39,131 bases of DNA from the NCBI GenBank assembly GCA_947375105.1, contig CANCET010000013.1, forward strand, positions 1-39,131, written 5' to 3'. Below the pieces are notes generated by a model, which saw only the letters and a list, made by a program, of their open reading frames with translations, was not told where the DNA came from and ran no database searches. Below, in pieces: positions 17,230 to 25,219 of this stretch. The position numbers and the translations under genes were made by a program. This DNA comes from Sphingomonadaceae bacterium. Its GTDB lineage: Bacteria > Pseudomonadota > Alphaproteobacteria > Sphingomonadales > Sphingomonadaceae. How positions within the stretch are numbered: position 1 is the first letter of the stretch; every line of letters begins with the position of its first letter.

Positions 17230-18758
17230 GTCGCAGGTTCCTCGTTCCATGCCCCACACATCTTCAGGAAGGCACGATGTTCGGGCAGCGCACATGCCAC
17301 TTGCTCGTAGCCGTTCCGCAGTTGCTGCATCATTTCCGCTATGCGCTTGTTGTCAAATGAGTCGACGATTGGGTCATATCCCTGCGGCCATTGGTTCTGC
17401 CCGAGCATCACGGCAACCCAACTGGGCAGGCCGAACAGTTCGGCGTTATCCCTGAAACTGCGGCCCTTGCCACGAAACAAGGCGAGCTTTTCGGCAAGCG
17501 ACGCCGGGATTTCCATCGTCCGGCAGTAATTCCAGAATGCTGAATCATCGCGCTGCGTGGCATGGTAGTGCAGGATAATGAAATCGCGGACGTCTTCAAA
17601 AATGTCCTGCATGCTGCGATTGAACCATTCCCGTTCAGCCGGATCGAACCGGCGGTCGGGAAACACCGCAAGCAAACGCGAAATGCCGGCCTGGACGAGA
17701 TGGATGCTCGTCGATTCGAGCGGCTCCAGAAAGCCACTGGCAAGTCCCAGTGACACTACGTTGTGGCTCCAAGTGTTTTTGCGGCGTCCGGTTACGAAGC
17801 GGATCTGCCTTGGCGTCGCCAAAGGCTCGGTTTCGAGGTTGGCAAGAAGCTGGGCTTCAGCAGCGGCATCATCGAGAAATTCGCTGGAATAGACAATGCC
17901 ATTCCCGGTGCGGTGTTGTAGCGGAATGTTCCACTGCCAGCCGGCACCATGCGCAGTTGATCGCGTGTAAGGTCGCAGCTGCGCAGGATTGGCCGTGGGT
18001 ACAGCAATTGCACGGTCACATTTGAGCCAGTGTGTCCAGTCTTCATAACCGGTCTTCAGCGTCTCTTCGATCAGGAGCCCGCGAAACCCAGAGCAATCGA
18101 TGAACAGGTCTCCTTCAAGAATTTGGCCATCCTCGGTCGCAACGCTTGCCACGAAGCCATCCGAAGATCGCTGATTCACGTGTGTGATCTTGCCTTCGAC
18201 GCGCTGCACGCCGTTATCGGTAGCGAATTTGCGGAGGAAGCGCGCGTAGAGCGAGGCGTCAAAATGAAACGCATAGAAGAGCTCTGAAACGGCCGATTTC
18301 GCGGCTTCCGAAGGACGCCCGAACGTACCGCGCGCTGCTGCCATCGCGCTCATAGAGTATTTCGCTATGTCGGATCGGTCGCCAAGCTGGCGTTGGCTCA
18401 GAAACAGCTGGTGGAAATGGACGCCGTGAACATCTCGGCCAAAGTTGCCAAACGGGTGGAAATAGCGCTCGCCGATCCGGCCCCAGTTGGCGAACTCGAT
18501 CCCGAGCTTGAACGTACCCTTTGTGGCGCGGAGAAACTCGTTCTCGTCGATCTCGAGCATGCTGTTGAAGTTCAAAATCGGCGGAATTGTCGCTTCGCCG
18601 ACACCGACGATGCCGATTTCGTCCGACTCGACCAGAGTGATGCGCGTCATCCCATTCGATTGGAATTTGGACAACGCCGCTGCGGCCATCCAGCCGGCAG
18701 TCCCACCGCCGACGATCACGATGTTGCGAATACGGTGTTGGTCGTTTGCGAAACTCAT
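17226..18758 (-). CDS. Flavin-dependent halogenase, 'tryptophan halogenase' family (copy 4)
   Basis: First gene of the minus-strand operon, 510 residues. GGGTAGW is at 17-23, VGVGEATIPP near 51, catalytic lysine K84 in GTFKLGIEF, FIDCSGFRGLL near 220, WQWNIPLQHR near 282, and EPLESTSIHL carries the catalytic Glu. An AGGAG lies 13 bases before the ATG, a slightly long spacing. The divergent TonB-receptor gene starts 263 bp away and the shared gap carries two copies of the LacI-type operator, so this operon and the receptor are probably induced together by the same sugar. This ties the halogenases to carbohydrate uptake rather than to a classic natural-product cluster. Confidence 0.9.
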   Translation of the reverse strand: MSFANDQHRIRNIVIVGGGTAGWMAAAALSKFQSNGMTRITLVESDEIGIVGVGEATIPPILNFNSMLEIDENEFLRATKGTFKLGIEFANWGRIGERYFHPFGNFGRDVHGVHFHQLFLSQRQLGDRSDIAKYSMSAMAAARGTFGRPSEAAKSAVSELFYAFHFDASLYARFLRKFATDNGVQRVEGKITHVNQRSSDGFVASVATEDGQILEGDLFIDCSGFRGLLIEETLKTGYEDWTHWLKCDRAIAVPTANPAQLRPYTRSTAHGAGWQWNIPLQHRTGNGIVYSSEFLDDAAAEAQLLANLETEPLATPRQIRFVTGRRKNTWSHNVVSLGLASGFLEPLESTSIHLVQAGISRLLAVFPDRRFDPAEREWFNRSMQDIFEDVRDFIILHYHATQRDDSAFWNYCRTMEIPASLAEKLALFRGKGRSFRDNAELFGLPSWVAVMLGQNQWPQGYDPIVDSFDNKRIAEMMQQLRNGYEQVACALPEHRAFLKMCGAWNEEPAT

Positions 18759-18879
18759 TTCGGTCTAAATGCTCCTGGGAATCAAAGCTAAGCACCGCAA
18801 TCCGGTCGAAATCTCGCCGCTGCACCGATGGTCGTGAACGCCATCCAGCAGGGGATATCCAAATGTATCCGCACGTCTC

Positions 18880-18893
18880 TGGTAACGCTATCA
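18880..18893. promoter_or_regulatory. LacI-type operator in the halogenase / TonB-receptor promoter (distal to receptor)
   Basis: TGGTAACGCTATCA, the same motif as before both GH3 genes. It lies 122 bp upstream of the halogenase copy 4 start and 68 bp from its partner site at 18948-18961. Confidence 0.72.
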
Positions 18894-18922
18894 TAAAGTT
18901 GCTGCGACGGCGATTTTTAGTG

Positions 18923-18951
18923 TTGCAACATCGAAAATCGAGAATTATGGT
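18923..18951 (+). promoter_or_regulatory. Candidate sigma70-type promoter for the TonB-receptor gene
   Basis: TTGCAA (18923-18928) and TATGGT (18946-18951) are separated by 17 bp. The operator at 18948-18961 overlaps the -10 box, the classical place for LacI-type repression. The inverted repeat CGATTTT (18911-18917) / AAAATCG (18934-18940) also spans it. Proposed by eye only. Confidence 0.4.
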
Positions 18952-18961
18952 ATCGCTAACA
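18948..18961. promoter_or_regulatory. LacI-type operator in the halogenase / TonB-receptor promoter (proximal to receptor)
   Basis: TGGTATCGCTAACA, 60 bp before the receptor start codon. With the site at 18880-18893 it gives two operators in the divergent gap, suitable for cooperative binding or a short DNA loop that would silence both directions. Confidence 0.68.
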
Positions 18962-19021
18962 TAAACGGTCTAGCAAGGGCTGCAGCGCAAATTGACGCCT
19001 TGAGCCAAGGGGGGGATTACG

Positions 19022-22000
19022 ATGATTGAGCTGAAGAGCGCGACGGTTGTCTCGAAGCGCCGGCTTCCTAGCAAGATGCTTCTGGGTGGTGTGTCCAGCC
19101 TGGCCGTTTGCATCATGGCGGTTTCGGCCCCGGTTCGGGCGCAGTCGGCTTCCAGCGCCGGTGAGGGCGTAGTCAACGATTCAGGCGCCAAGGGCGAGAT
19201 CATTGTTACTGGTCTGCGCAGGAGCCTTGCGACTTCGCAGAGCATCAAGAAGAACGCCGACACAATTGTCGATGCCATAAGCGCTCAAGATATTGGTGCG
19301 CTTCCTGATCGCTCCGTGACCGAGGCCTTGCAGCGTGTTCCGGGCGTTACGATCAGCCGGTTTGCTGCCGCAAACGATCCCGATCACTTCTCTGTCGAGG
19401 GTGCTGGCGTCCAGATTCGCGGACTCAATTTCGTGCGGTCGGAATTCAACGGGCGCGATACATTTTCGGCCAACAACGGTCGCAGCTTGTCGTTTGCGGA
19501 CGTTCCAGCCGAATTGCTTGGCAGCGTCGCGGTCTACAAAAACAACACGGCAGAGATGATCGAGGGTGGCCTCGCTGGCACGGTTAACCTCAATACGCGT
19601 CGACCGCTTGACGAAAAGGGTTTTCACACCGCGTTCTCGGCCGAGGTCAACTATGGTAACTTCGCCAAGAAAGCGACTCCGGTTGGATCGCTTCTGGTCA
19701 GCAATACCTGGGAAACCGATAGCGGCACGTTTGGGCTTCTGGGCAACATCTCTTATTCGCAGCTCAAGAGCCGTGCGGATGGCTTTCAGATTTCAAACTA
19801 TCAGACGCGCGACGGCACCACTGTCAACAATCCCAATAACGGCGCCGGGCAGCTCAGGTCTAACTTACCCGATGATGCCGGTGGGCTTTTGCCGCTGGCA
19901 TATGCGCCGATCGGGGCTGGTTACCGCACGCAGGAATTTGACCGAAAGCGTTTCGGTATTGCCGCTGCGGCGCAGTGGAAGAGCAACGACGGTCGCTCCG
20001 AAGCAACCTTCCAGTATCTGCGTTCGCAATCCGACGCAAACTGGGGCGAGCACACCTTCGAAACCGGAGGGGACCTTTCGGACTTCAACACCTTCCCGGT
20101 CGGATGCGGTCAAAGCGCGACGGCCAACTGCACGCCGGGTCAATTCACCAATTACAAATACGGTGCGAACAACACGTTCGAAAGCGGCTATATCACATTG
20201 CCGGGGACAGGTTGGCGCTCTGCGGATAGCGGCTCTCAGCCGCGCGTGCCAACAGGCGGTACGCAGCAAGTTCTCCAGCGCCGTCAGGTTCAGGACCAGA
20301 ACGTTGTCAACGACTTCGGTCTAAACATGAAATTCAAAGCCAACGACCGTTGGGCGTTCAGCGGCGACGTCGCTTACGTCAAGGCGAAGCATGATGTGTT
20401 GGACTTCAGCGTCATGGGCTCGACTTTTGCCGATACCGAACTCGATCTTTCTGGCAGGGTGCCGCAGGCGACGCTGCACAAGCCCAATAACCTCAATGCC
20501 AGCTGGTCGACGCCCAATCCGCGTATCGCTGGACAATCAGATAGCGAGTTTTTTGGCGACGTCCAGAACACCTTCTGGCGTTCGGCTATGGATCACCAGG
20601 AGCAGAGCGAGGGTGAGCAATGGTCGTTCCGTGGGGATACAACCTACAGTTTCGACGGAGACGGCTTCCTCAAGGATCTCAAATTCGGTGCGCGCTATAC
20701 GGACCGTGACCAGACAACACGGTTCTCGGTCTACAACTGGGGTGCGCTGAGCGAAGTCTGGGCCGGAAGTCCGGTCTGGATGGAGCAGGGACCTGGTGCG
20801 AACTCGGTCGCTAAGCATGAGTTCACCAATTACTTCAAGGGTGCGATCAACGCTCCACCTGTCGGCCATTATTACAGCGGCGACTTGATCGGAAACTACA
20901 AGGGCTCGACCGAACTCTTCAAGTCGATCAACAACTATTGGGGCACGGCCAATGGCGGCCAATCCGGTAACTGGGTGCCGTTGGCTGAGCGTCCCGGTGT
21001 TGTCGCGGGAACACCATTCCGGCCTGGAGAAGTCCAGACTGTCTCGGAAGCGACGATCGCTGCCTATGCGCAGGTCAGTTTTGGCACCGAGTTCAGCAAT
21101 GGGCAGCGACTGGCGGGTAACATTGGCGTTCGCTATATCTCGACCGATGTCAACGCCAGCGGGGCCATCAGCGTGCCGCCGGCGAATGCCATCGGCAATG
21201 GCCTGCCGTTCAACGTGGCCTGTGCGCCGCAGGTGCCGCCGGGATCGCCGCCGGGAACAGTGCCGGTCGTGCCGCCGGGCATTTGCCGCAATGGTGAGGC
21301 TGCCTTCAATAACGCGCAGGCCTTCTCGAACGGTGCGTCGTTCGCTTCGGTGGCAAATTCTGGCTACAGGTACTTCCTGCCGTCGTTCAACGTGAAGTGG
21401 GCCGTCAAAGACGACCTGATATTCCGCTTTTCGGCGTCAAAGGTACTGGCGCGTCCGGAAATGGGCTATGTTCGCAACTTTGTTCAGGTGAATACGGATA
21501 CAACCGCCGGGTTCCGTTTCACCGCGAATGCGGGCAATCCCTTCATCAAACCGGCCACGGCCTGGACATTTGACCTGACGGCTGAGTGGTATTTCTCGAA
21601 GGTCGGTTCGCTTACTGCCGACTTGTTTTACAAGAGGATCGACGGTTTCTTCTGGGACAGTGTGGTGCCACGTGACATCACCAACAATGGTGTGACGCAA
21701 ACTGTCGACATCATTGGCCCGGCCAACTTTAACGGAACCGGAAAGGTCAAGGGTTTCGAAATTGCTTACCAGCAGACCTTCGATTTTCTGCCCGGCCTGT
21801 TGAGTGGGCTCGGACTGATCGCGAACTATACGTTTATCGACAGCCAAGGCTTGCCCAACTCGTTCCTGCAGCAGGACACCGTCGGCACCAACAAGCCGCC
21901 GCCAACAACGGGCGCTGGAAGCATGCCGCTCGCCGGCTTGTCGAAGCACAACTACAATCTTGCCGGCTTCTACGAGAAAGGCCCCGTGTCATTCCGATTG

Positions 22001-22267
22001 GCGTGGAGTTGGCGTTCAGAATGGTTGCTTACTGCCCGCGACGTGATTTACCCTTATTATCCGATCTACAACGCGCCGGCGGGGCAGCTCGACGCTTCGT
22101 TGTTCCTGTCGATACACAAGAACCTGAAGCTCGGCGTACAGGCCGTAAACCTGACCAACACGACGACCAAGACTTTGCAACAGTATACCGCCGATGGGCT
22201 CAAGGCGCCTAGGTCATACTTCGTCAATGACTCTCGGTACTCGTTCATTATTCGCGGGCAATTTTGA
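19022..22267 (+). CDS. TonB-dependent outer-membrane receptor (TonB-Xanth-Caul type)
   Basis: Outer-membrane active transporter of 1081 residues, the size of the Xanthomonas/Caulobacter carbohydrate class. A signal peptide (about 1-41) ends in VRAQ. A TonB-box-like EIIVTGLRRS at about 59 leads into the plug domain (AISAQDIGALPDRSVTEALQ, RVPGVTISRF, VQIRGLNF, AGTVNLNTRRP). The remainder is a 22-strand-type barrel ending in YSFIIRGQF with the terminal Phe required for outer-membrane insertion. An extracellular loop near residues 734-755 is Pro/Gly-rich and bounded by two cysteines. GGGGGGAT precedes the ATG at 19022. Two LacI-type operators precede it and a strong terminator follows, so it is a single-gene transcript co-regulated with the glycosidases; a gluco-oligosaccharide is the likely cargo. 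Confidence 0.93.
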   Translation: MIELKSATVVSKRRLPSKMLLGGVSSLAVCIMAVSAPVRAQSASSAGEGVVNDSGAKGEIIVTGLRRSLATSQSIKKNADTIVDAISAQDIGALPDRSVTEALQRVPGVTISRFAAANDPDHFSVEGAGVQIRGLNFVRSEFNGRDTFSANNGRSLSFADVPAELLGSVAVYKNNTAEMIEGGLAGTVNLNTRRPLDEKGFHTAFSAEVNYGNFAKKATPVGSLLVSNTWETDSGTFGLLGNISYSQLKSRADGFQISNYQTRDGTTVNNPNNGAGQLRSNLPDDAGGLLPLAYAPIGAGYRTQEFDRKRFGIAAAAQWKSNDGRSEATFQYLRSQSDANWGEHTFETGGDLSDFNTFPVGCGQSATANCTPGQFTNYKYGANNTFESGYITLPGTGWRSADSGSQPRVPTGGTQQVLQRRQVQDQNVVNDFGLNMKFKANDRWAFSGDVAYVKAKHDVLDFSVMGSTFADTELDLSGRVPQATLHKPNNLNASWSTPNPRIAGQSDSEFFGDVQNTFWRSAMDHQEQSEGEQWSFRGDTTYSFDGDGFLKDLKFGARYTDRDQTTRFSVYNWGALSEVWAGSPVWMEQGPGANSVAKHEFTNYFKGAINAPPVGHYYSGDLIGNYKGSTELFKSINNYWGTANGGQSGNWVPLAERPGVVAGTPFRPGEVQTVSEATIAAYAQVSFGTEFSNGQRLAGNIGVRYISTDVNASGAISVPPANAIGNGLPFNVACAPQVPPGSPPGTVPVVPPGICRNGEAAFNNAQAFSNGASFASVANSGYRYFLPSFNVKWAVKDDLIFRFSASKVLARPEMGYVRNFVQVNTDTTAGFRFTANAGNPFIKPATAWTFDLTAEWYFSKVGSLTADLFYKRIDGFFWDSVVPRDITNNGVTQTVDIIGPANFNGTGKVKGFEIAYQQTFDFLPGLLSGLGLIANYTFIDSQGLPNSFLQQDTVGTNKPPPTTGAGSMPLAGLSKHNYNLAGFYEKGPVSFRLAWSWRSEWLLTARDVIYPYYPIYNAPAGQLDASLFLSIHKNLKLGVQAVNLTNTTTKTLQQYTADGLKAPRSYFVNDSRYSFIIRGQF

Positions 22268-22304
22268 TTGTGACGAATTGGATGATTTGTTGAACATCTG
22301 AGTA

Positions 22305-22339
22305 GGGGTGCCGCTTGTCCGAAGCGGCACCCCTTTTTT
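22305..22339 (+). terminator. Strong rho-independent terminator of the TonB-receptor gene
   Basis: Perfect 12-bp stem GGGGTGCCGCTT / AAGCGGCACCCC with the loop GTCCG, followed directly by six T residues, 37 bp after the receptor stop codon. Confidence 0.93.
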
Positions 22340-22573
22340 CTATGCGAGCACGCGACGCGCTTCGAGGCGAGATATGCTAGGTAGAAAGCCACTTCCTGGC
22401 GTGGCGTCTCGAGTAACTTCCCGCAATACGGCAGCTTTGCAGCCGACGGCCTCCCGTGTGCTCCGCCGTAACCCTTGGGTACGTTCCTGCACGCGCGACA
22501 GGATCCTGCAAATCGCGCCTGAACATGGCTGTATCATGGTAACCTTTACCTTACGCCGCAGCAGCGGGCGCAA
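22340..22573. other. Intergenic spacer before the molybdenum hydroxylase genes
   Basis: This is the rest of the 306-bp gap between the receptor and the ferredoxin-like subunit. It contains TGGTAACCTTTACC near 22537, which shares the left half of the LacI-type motif but not its core, so I do not call it an operator. No coding frame with family resemblance was seen. Confidence 0.4.
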
Positions 22574-23050
22574 ATGATCTCGCTGGTTATCAATGGAGCC
22601 CGACGCAGTCTCGATTTGCCGGAGGATTTTCCGCTGCTCTGGGCGCTGCGGGACATTCTCGGCCTGATGGGGACCAAGTTCGGCTGCGGGATCGCGCAAT
22701 GCGGCGCCTGTACCGTGCATGTCGATGGGGTAGCTGTGCGGGCCTGCATCACGGAAGTCGGCAGCGTGGCCGGATCCCGAATCACGACCATTGAAGCCAT
22801 TGCCGATACCCCTATCGGTACCGCGCTCCAGTCCGCCTGGCTTGAACTGGATGTTGTACAGTGCGGCTATTGTCAGGCCGGACAGATCATGTCGGCAGGG
22901 GCGCTGCTTGCCGAAAACCCCGCGCCAGACGATGCGTCCATCGACGCCGCGATGGCAGGCAACATCTGCCGTTGTGCAACCTATCAGCGCATTCGTGCGG
23001 CGATCAAGCTGGCGTCGCGCCAGCCACAAGCCGACCGTCGGCACCAATGA
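22574..23050 (+). CDS. [2Fe-2S] subunit of a molybdenum hydroxylase (IorA/CoxS type)
   Basis: Small electron-transfer subunit of 158 residues carrying two [2Fe-2S] clusters. The plant-type cluster ligands are C38, C43, C46 and C58 (GCGIAQCGACTVHV then RACI); the second cluster uses C97, C100, C132 and C134 (CGYCQAGQ and ICRCATY). It overlaps the large subunit by the ATGA at 23047-23050, so the two are made in equal amounts. The pair resembles isoquinoline 1-oxidoreductase and related aldehyde oxidoreductases, which lack an FAD subunit and pass electrons to quinone or cytochrome c. No cytochrome gene is adjacent. It sits between the TonB receptor and a GH3 gene, suggesting a substrate related to the sugar pathway, but this is inference. 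Confidence 0.9.
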   Translation: MISLVINGARRSLDLPEDFPLLWALRDILGLMGTKFGCGIAQCGACTVHVDGVAVRACITEVGSVAGSRITTIEAIADTPIGTALQSAWLELDVVQCGYCQAGQIMSAGALLAENPAPDDASIDAAMAGNICRCATYQRIRAAIKLASRQPQADRRHQ

Positions 23051-25209
23051 CGACGGTCTCGCGCCGACTGTTCCTGCAAATTGGCGCGGGCGCGACGGGG
23101 GCGTTGGTTGTTGGATTTGGCTGGAGTGACACGGCGGCTGCAGACGCGCGACCCATGTTGCTGGGCAATTATGTCTCCATCGGCATCGATGGAACGGTGA
23201 CTGTGCGCGCTCCGAATCCCGAGATTGGTCAAGGCGTCAAGACCAGCCTGCCGATGCTGATTGCCGAGGAACTCGATGTCGATTGGGACCGCGTACGGGT
23301 TGAGATGGCACCCAATGATCCGCAACGCTTTGGACAGCAGGATGCCGGCGGCAGCATGTCCATCCACCGCAACTATACGGCGCTGCGGCGGGTCGGTGCG
23401 GCGGCGCGGTGGATGCTTGTCGATGCTGCGGCACGGCAGTTGAATGCTTCGCATGGTGAATTCAGCACGGCCCACGGGCGCGTGCACCACAGCAGTGGCC
23501 GGAGCTTTGATTATGGCGAATTGGCGGTTGCGGCGTCTTTGCTGCGACCTCCTGATCCGAAATCTTTGGTGCTCAAGGACCCGGCGAAATTCTCGATCAT
23601 AGGAACGTCACGGCGTGGAGTTGATAGCGCCCGGATTGTTCGTGGCGAGCCTTTATTCGGCATCGACATGACGATCCCGGACATGGCCTACGCGGTTTAT
23701 GTCAAGGCGCCGGTGTTCGGCGCACGCCTGCTGCGCTGCGAGCTTGCTGCAGCGCGCGCCGAACGTGGTATCATCGACGTGTTTACTCTGAAAGGGCAGG
23801 GCGACCGGCACGGCTTGCAGGATGGCATTGCCATCATCGCATCAAGTTGGTGGTACGCGCAGGCGGCACGCGCCAAGCTTGAGCCACTTTGGGATACAGC
23901 TATCGGCGTAGGCCATGACAGCACGCGCTATCGCGACAAGGCGCATTCGCTCCTCGCAAAGCCGGGCACAATGCTTGAAGAAAAGGGCGATGTCGAAGCG
24001 GCGCTTGCGCAGGCAGCGCAGCGCCTCACCGCGGATTATGAAGTGCCGTTTCTGGCGCATGCACCGCTCGAGCCGCAGAACTGCACGGCGCGCGTCAAAG
24101 GTGACTCTGTCGAGATCTGGGCACCGACCCAGACACCCGAGGAAGGGCGGCAACTTGTCGCGCGAACGCTGGGCGTGGCGCCCGACAGCGTGGTCGTCCA
24201 CATGCGCCGTGCTGGTGGTGGCTTTGGGCGGCGTCTGGAAAATGACTACATGGCGGAGGCCGCTTCAATCGCACGTCATGCCGGTGTTCCGATCAAGCTG
24301 GTCTGGTCGCGTGAGGATGACTTTGCGCATGATTTCTACCGTACCGCCAGCTACCACCGGCTGCGCGCTGGCCTGGACAAAAGGGGCCGGATCAGCGCGT
24401 TTGCCGCGCACGGCGTGACCTTCGCGCATGGCAGCGAAGTTGCTCAGGCCGCGGGTATTGAAGGCAATGGTTTTGAGTCGAGTGTCGTGCCCGCTTCGCG
24501 CCTCGAGCAATCACTGATTCCGACCATTGTGCCGACCGGTTACCTGCGCGCGCCGGTATCCAATGGCCTGGCATTTGTCCGTGAATGCTTCTGGGACGAA
24601 CTGGCATTGGCGGCAAACATGGACCCCGTAGCGTTTCGCCTTGCCGCTTTGAGCAACGTTGGCGGCAGCGGCGGTAGCTTCGATGCGGCACGGATGCGCG
24701 CAGTTCTGGAAGCCGTCGCATTGCGCTCCAATTGGGCTAGGCCCCGGTTGGCCAAGGGCCAGGGCATGGGCGTCGCGTGCTATTTCAGTCATAGTGGGTA
24801 CTTCGCTGAAGTCGCCCGCGTTCGAGTCGATGCCGATGGTCATTGGCAGGTCCTCAATGTCTGGGTGGCCGGAGACATTGGAAGCCAGATCGTCAACCCG
24901 CTTGCGGCACGCGCGCAAGTAGAGGGCGCAGTGATGGATGGTATCGGCTCGATGCATGCTGAGATCACGGTGGTGAACGGTGCCGCGATCCAAACCAACT
25001 TCGACGCATTTCCGCTGCTGCGGATGCCCGAGGCACCCGTGGTCGATGTCGAATTCGTTATGAGTGCCGCAGCGCCGACCGGGTTGGGTGAGCCGGCGCT
25101 GCCGCCGGTGCTGCCGGCAGTCGCGAATGCCATCCATGCTGCTTGCGGTGCCCGCGTTCGGCAACTGCCATTGACAGCTGCGCGCATACAAGCAGCACGG
25201 CGGGGCTGA
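23047..25209 (+). CDS. Molybdopterin-binding large subunit (IorB type), Tat-exported
   Basis: Xanthine-oxidase-family catalytic subunit of 720 residues that carries the molybdopterin cytosine dinucleotide cofactor and oxidises an aldehyde or N-heterocycle. The N-terminus SRRLFLQIGAGATGALVVGF is a twin-arginine signal (R6, R7), so the complex should be assembled in the cytoplasm and exported. Landmarks are PEIGQGVKTSLPM near 58, APLEPQNCTA near 340, RRAGGGFGRRLENDY near 385, and GLGEPALPP with the catalytic base E682. The start ATG overlaps the stop of the small subunit. In-frame codons upstream (from 22861) lie inside the small-subunit gene. The gene converges on GH3 copy 2 with only 10 bp between the stops. 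An aldose or sugar-derived aldehyde would fit the locus; an N-heterocycle cannot be excluded. Confidence 0.9.
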   Translation: MTTVSRRLFLQIGAGATGALVVGFGWSDTAAADARPMLLGNYVSIGIDGTVTVRAPNPEIGQGVKTSLPMLIAEELDVDWDRVRVEMAPNDPQRFGQQDAGGSMSIHRNYTALRRVGAAARWMLVDAAARQLNASHGEFSTAHGRVHHSSGRSFDYGELAVAASLLRPPDPKSLVLKDPAKFSIIGTSRRGVDSARIVRGEPLFGIDMTIPDMAYAVYVKAPVFGARLLRCELAAARAERGIIDVFTLKGQGDRHGLQDGIAIIASSWWYAQAARAKLEPLWDTAIGVGHDSTRYRDKAHSLLAKPGTMLEEKGDVEAALAQAAQRLTADYEVPFLAHAPLEPQNCTARVKGDSVEIWAPTQTPEEGRQLVARTLGVAPDSVVVHMRRAGGGFGRRLENDYMAEAASIARHAGVPIKLVWSREDDFAHDFYRTASYHRLRAGLDKRGRISAFAAHGVTFAHGSEVAQAAGIEGNGFESSVVPASRLEQSLIPTIVPTGYLRAPVSNGLAFVRECFWDELALAANMDPVAFRLAALSNVGGSGGSFDAARMRAVLEAVALRSNWARPRLAKGQGMGVACYFSHSGYFAEVARVRVDADGHWQVLNVWVAGDIGSQIVNPLAARAQVEGAVMDGIGSMHAEITVVNGAAIQTNFDAFPLLRMPEAPVVDVEFVMSAAAPTGLGEPALPPVLPAVANAIHAACGARVRQLPLTAARIQAARRG

Positions 25210-25219
25210 GCATCTGCGA

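Noticed and set aside
16177..17310. 377-codon plus-strand open frame
   Set aside because: It is antisense to halogenase copies 3 and 4 and has no recognisable domain.
22537..22550. TGGTAACCTTTACC as another LacI-type operator before the molybdenum hydroxylase
   Set aside because: The left half fits but the essential CGCTA core is absent.
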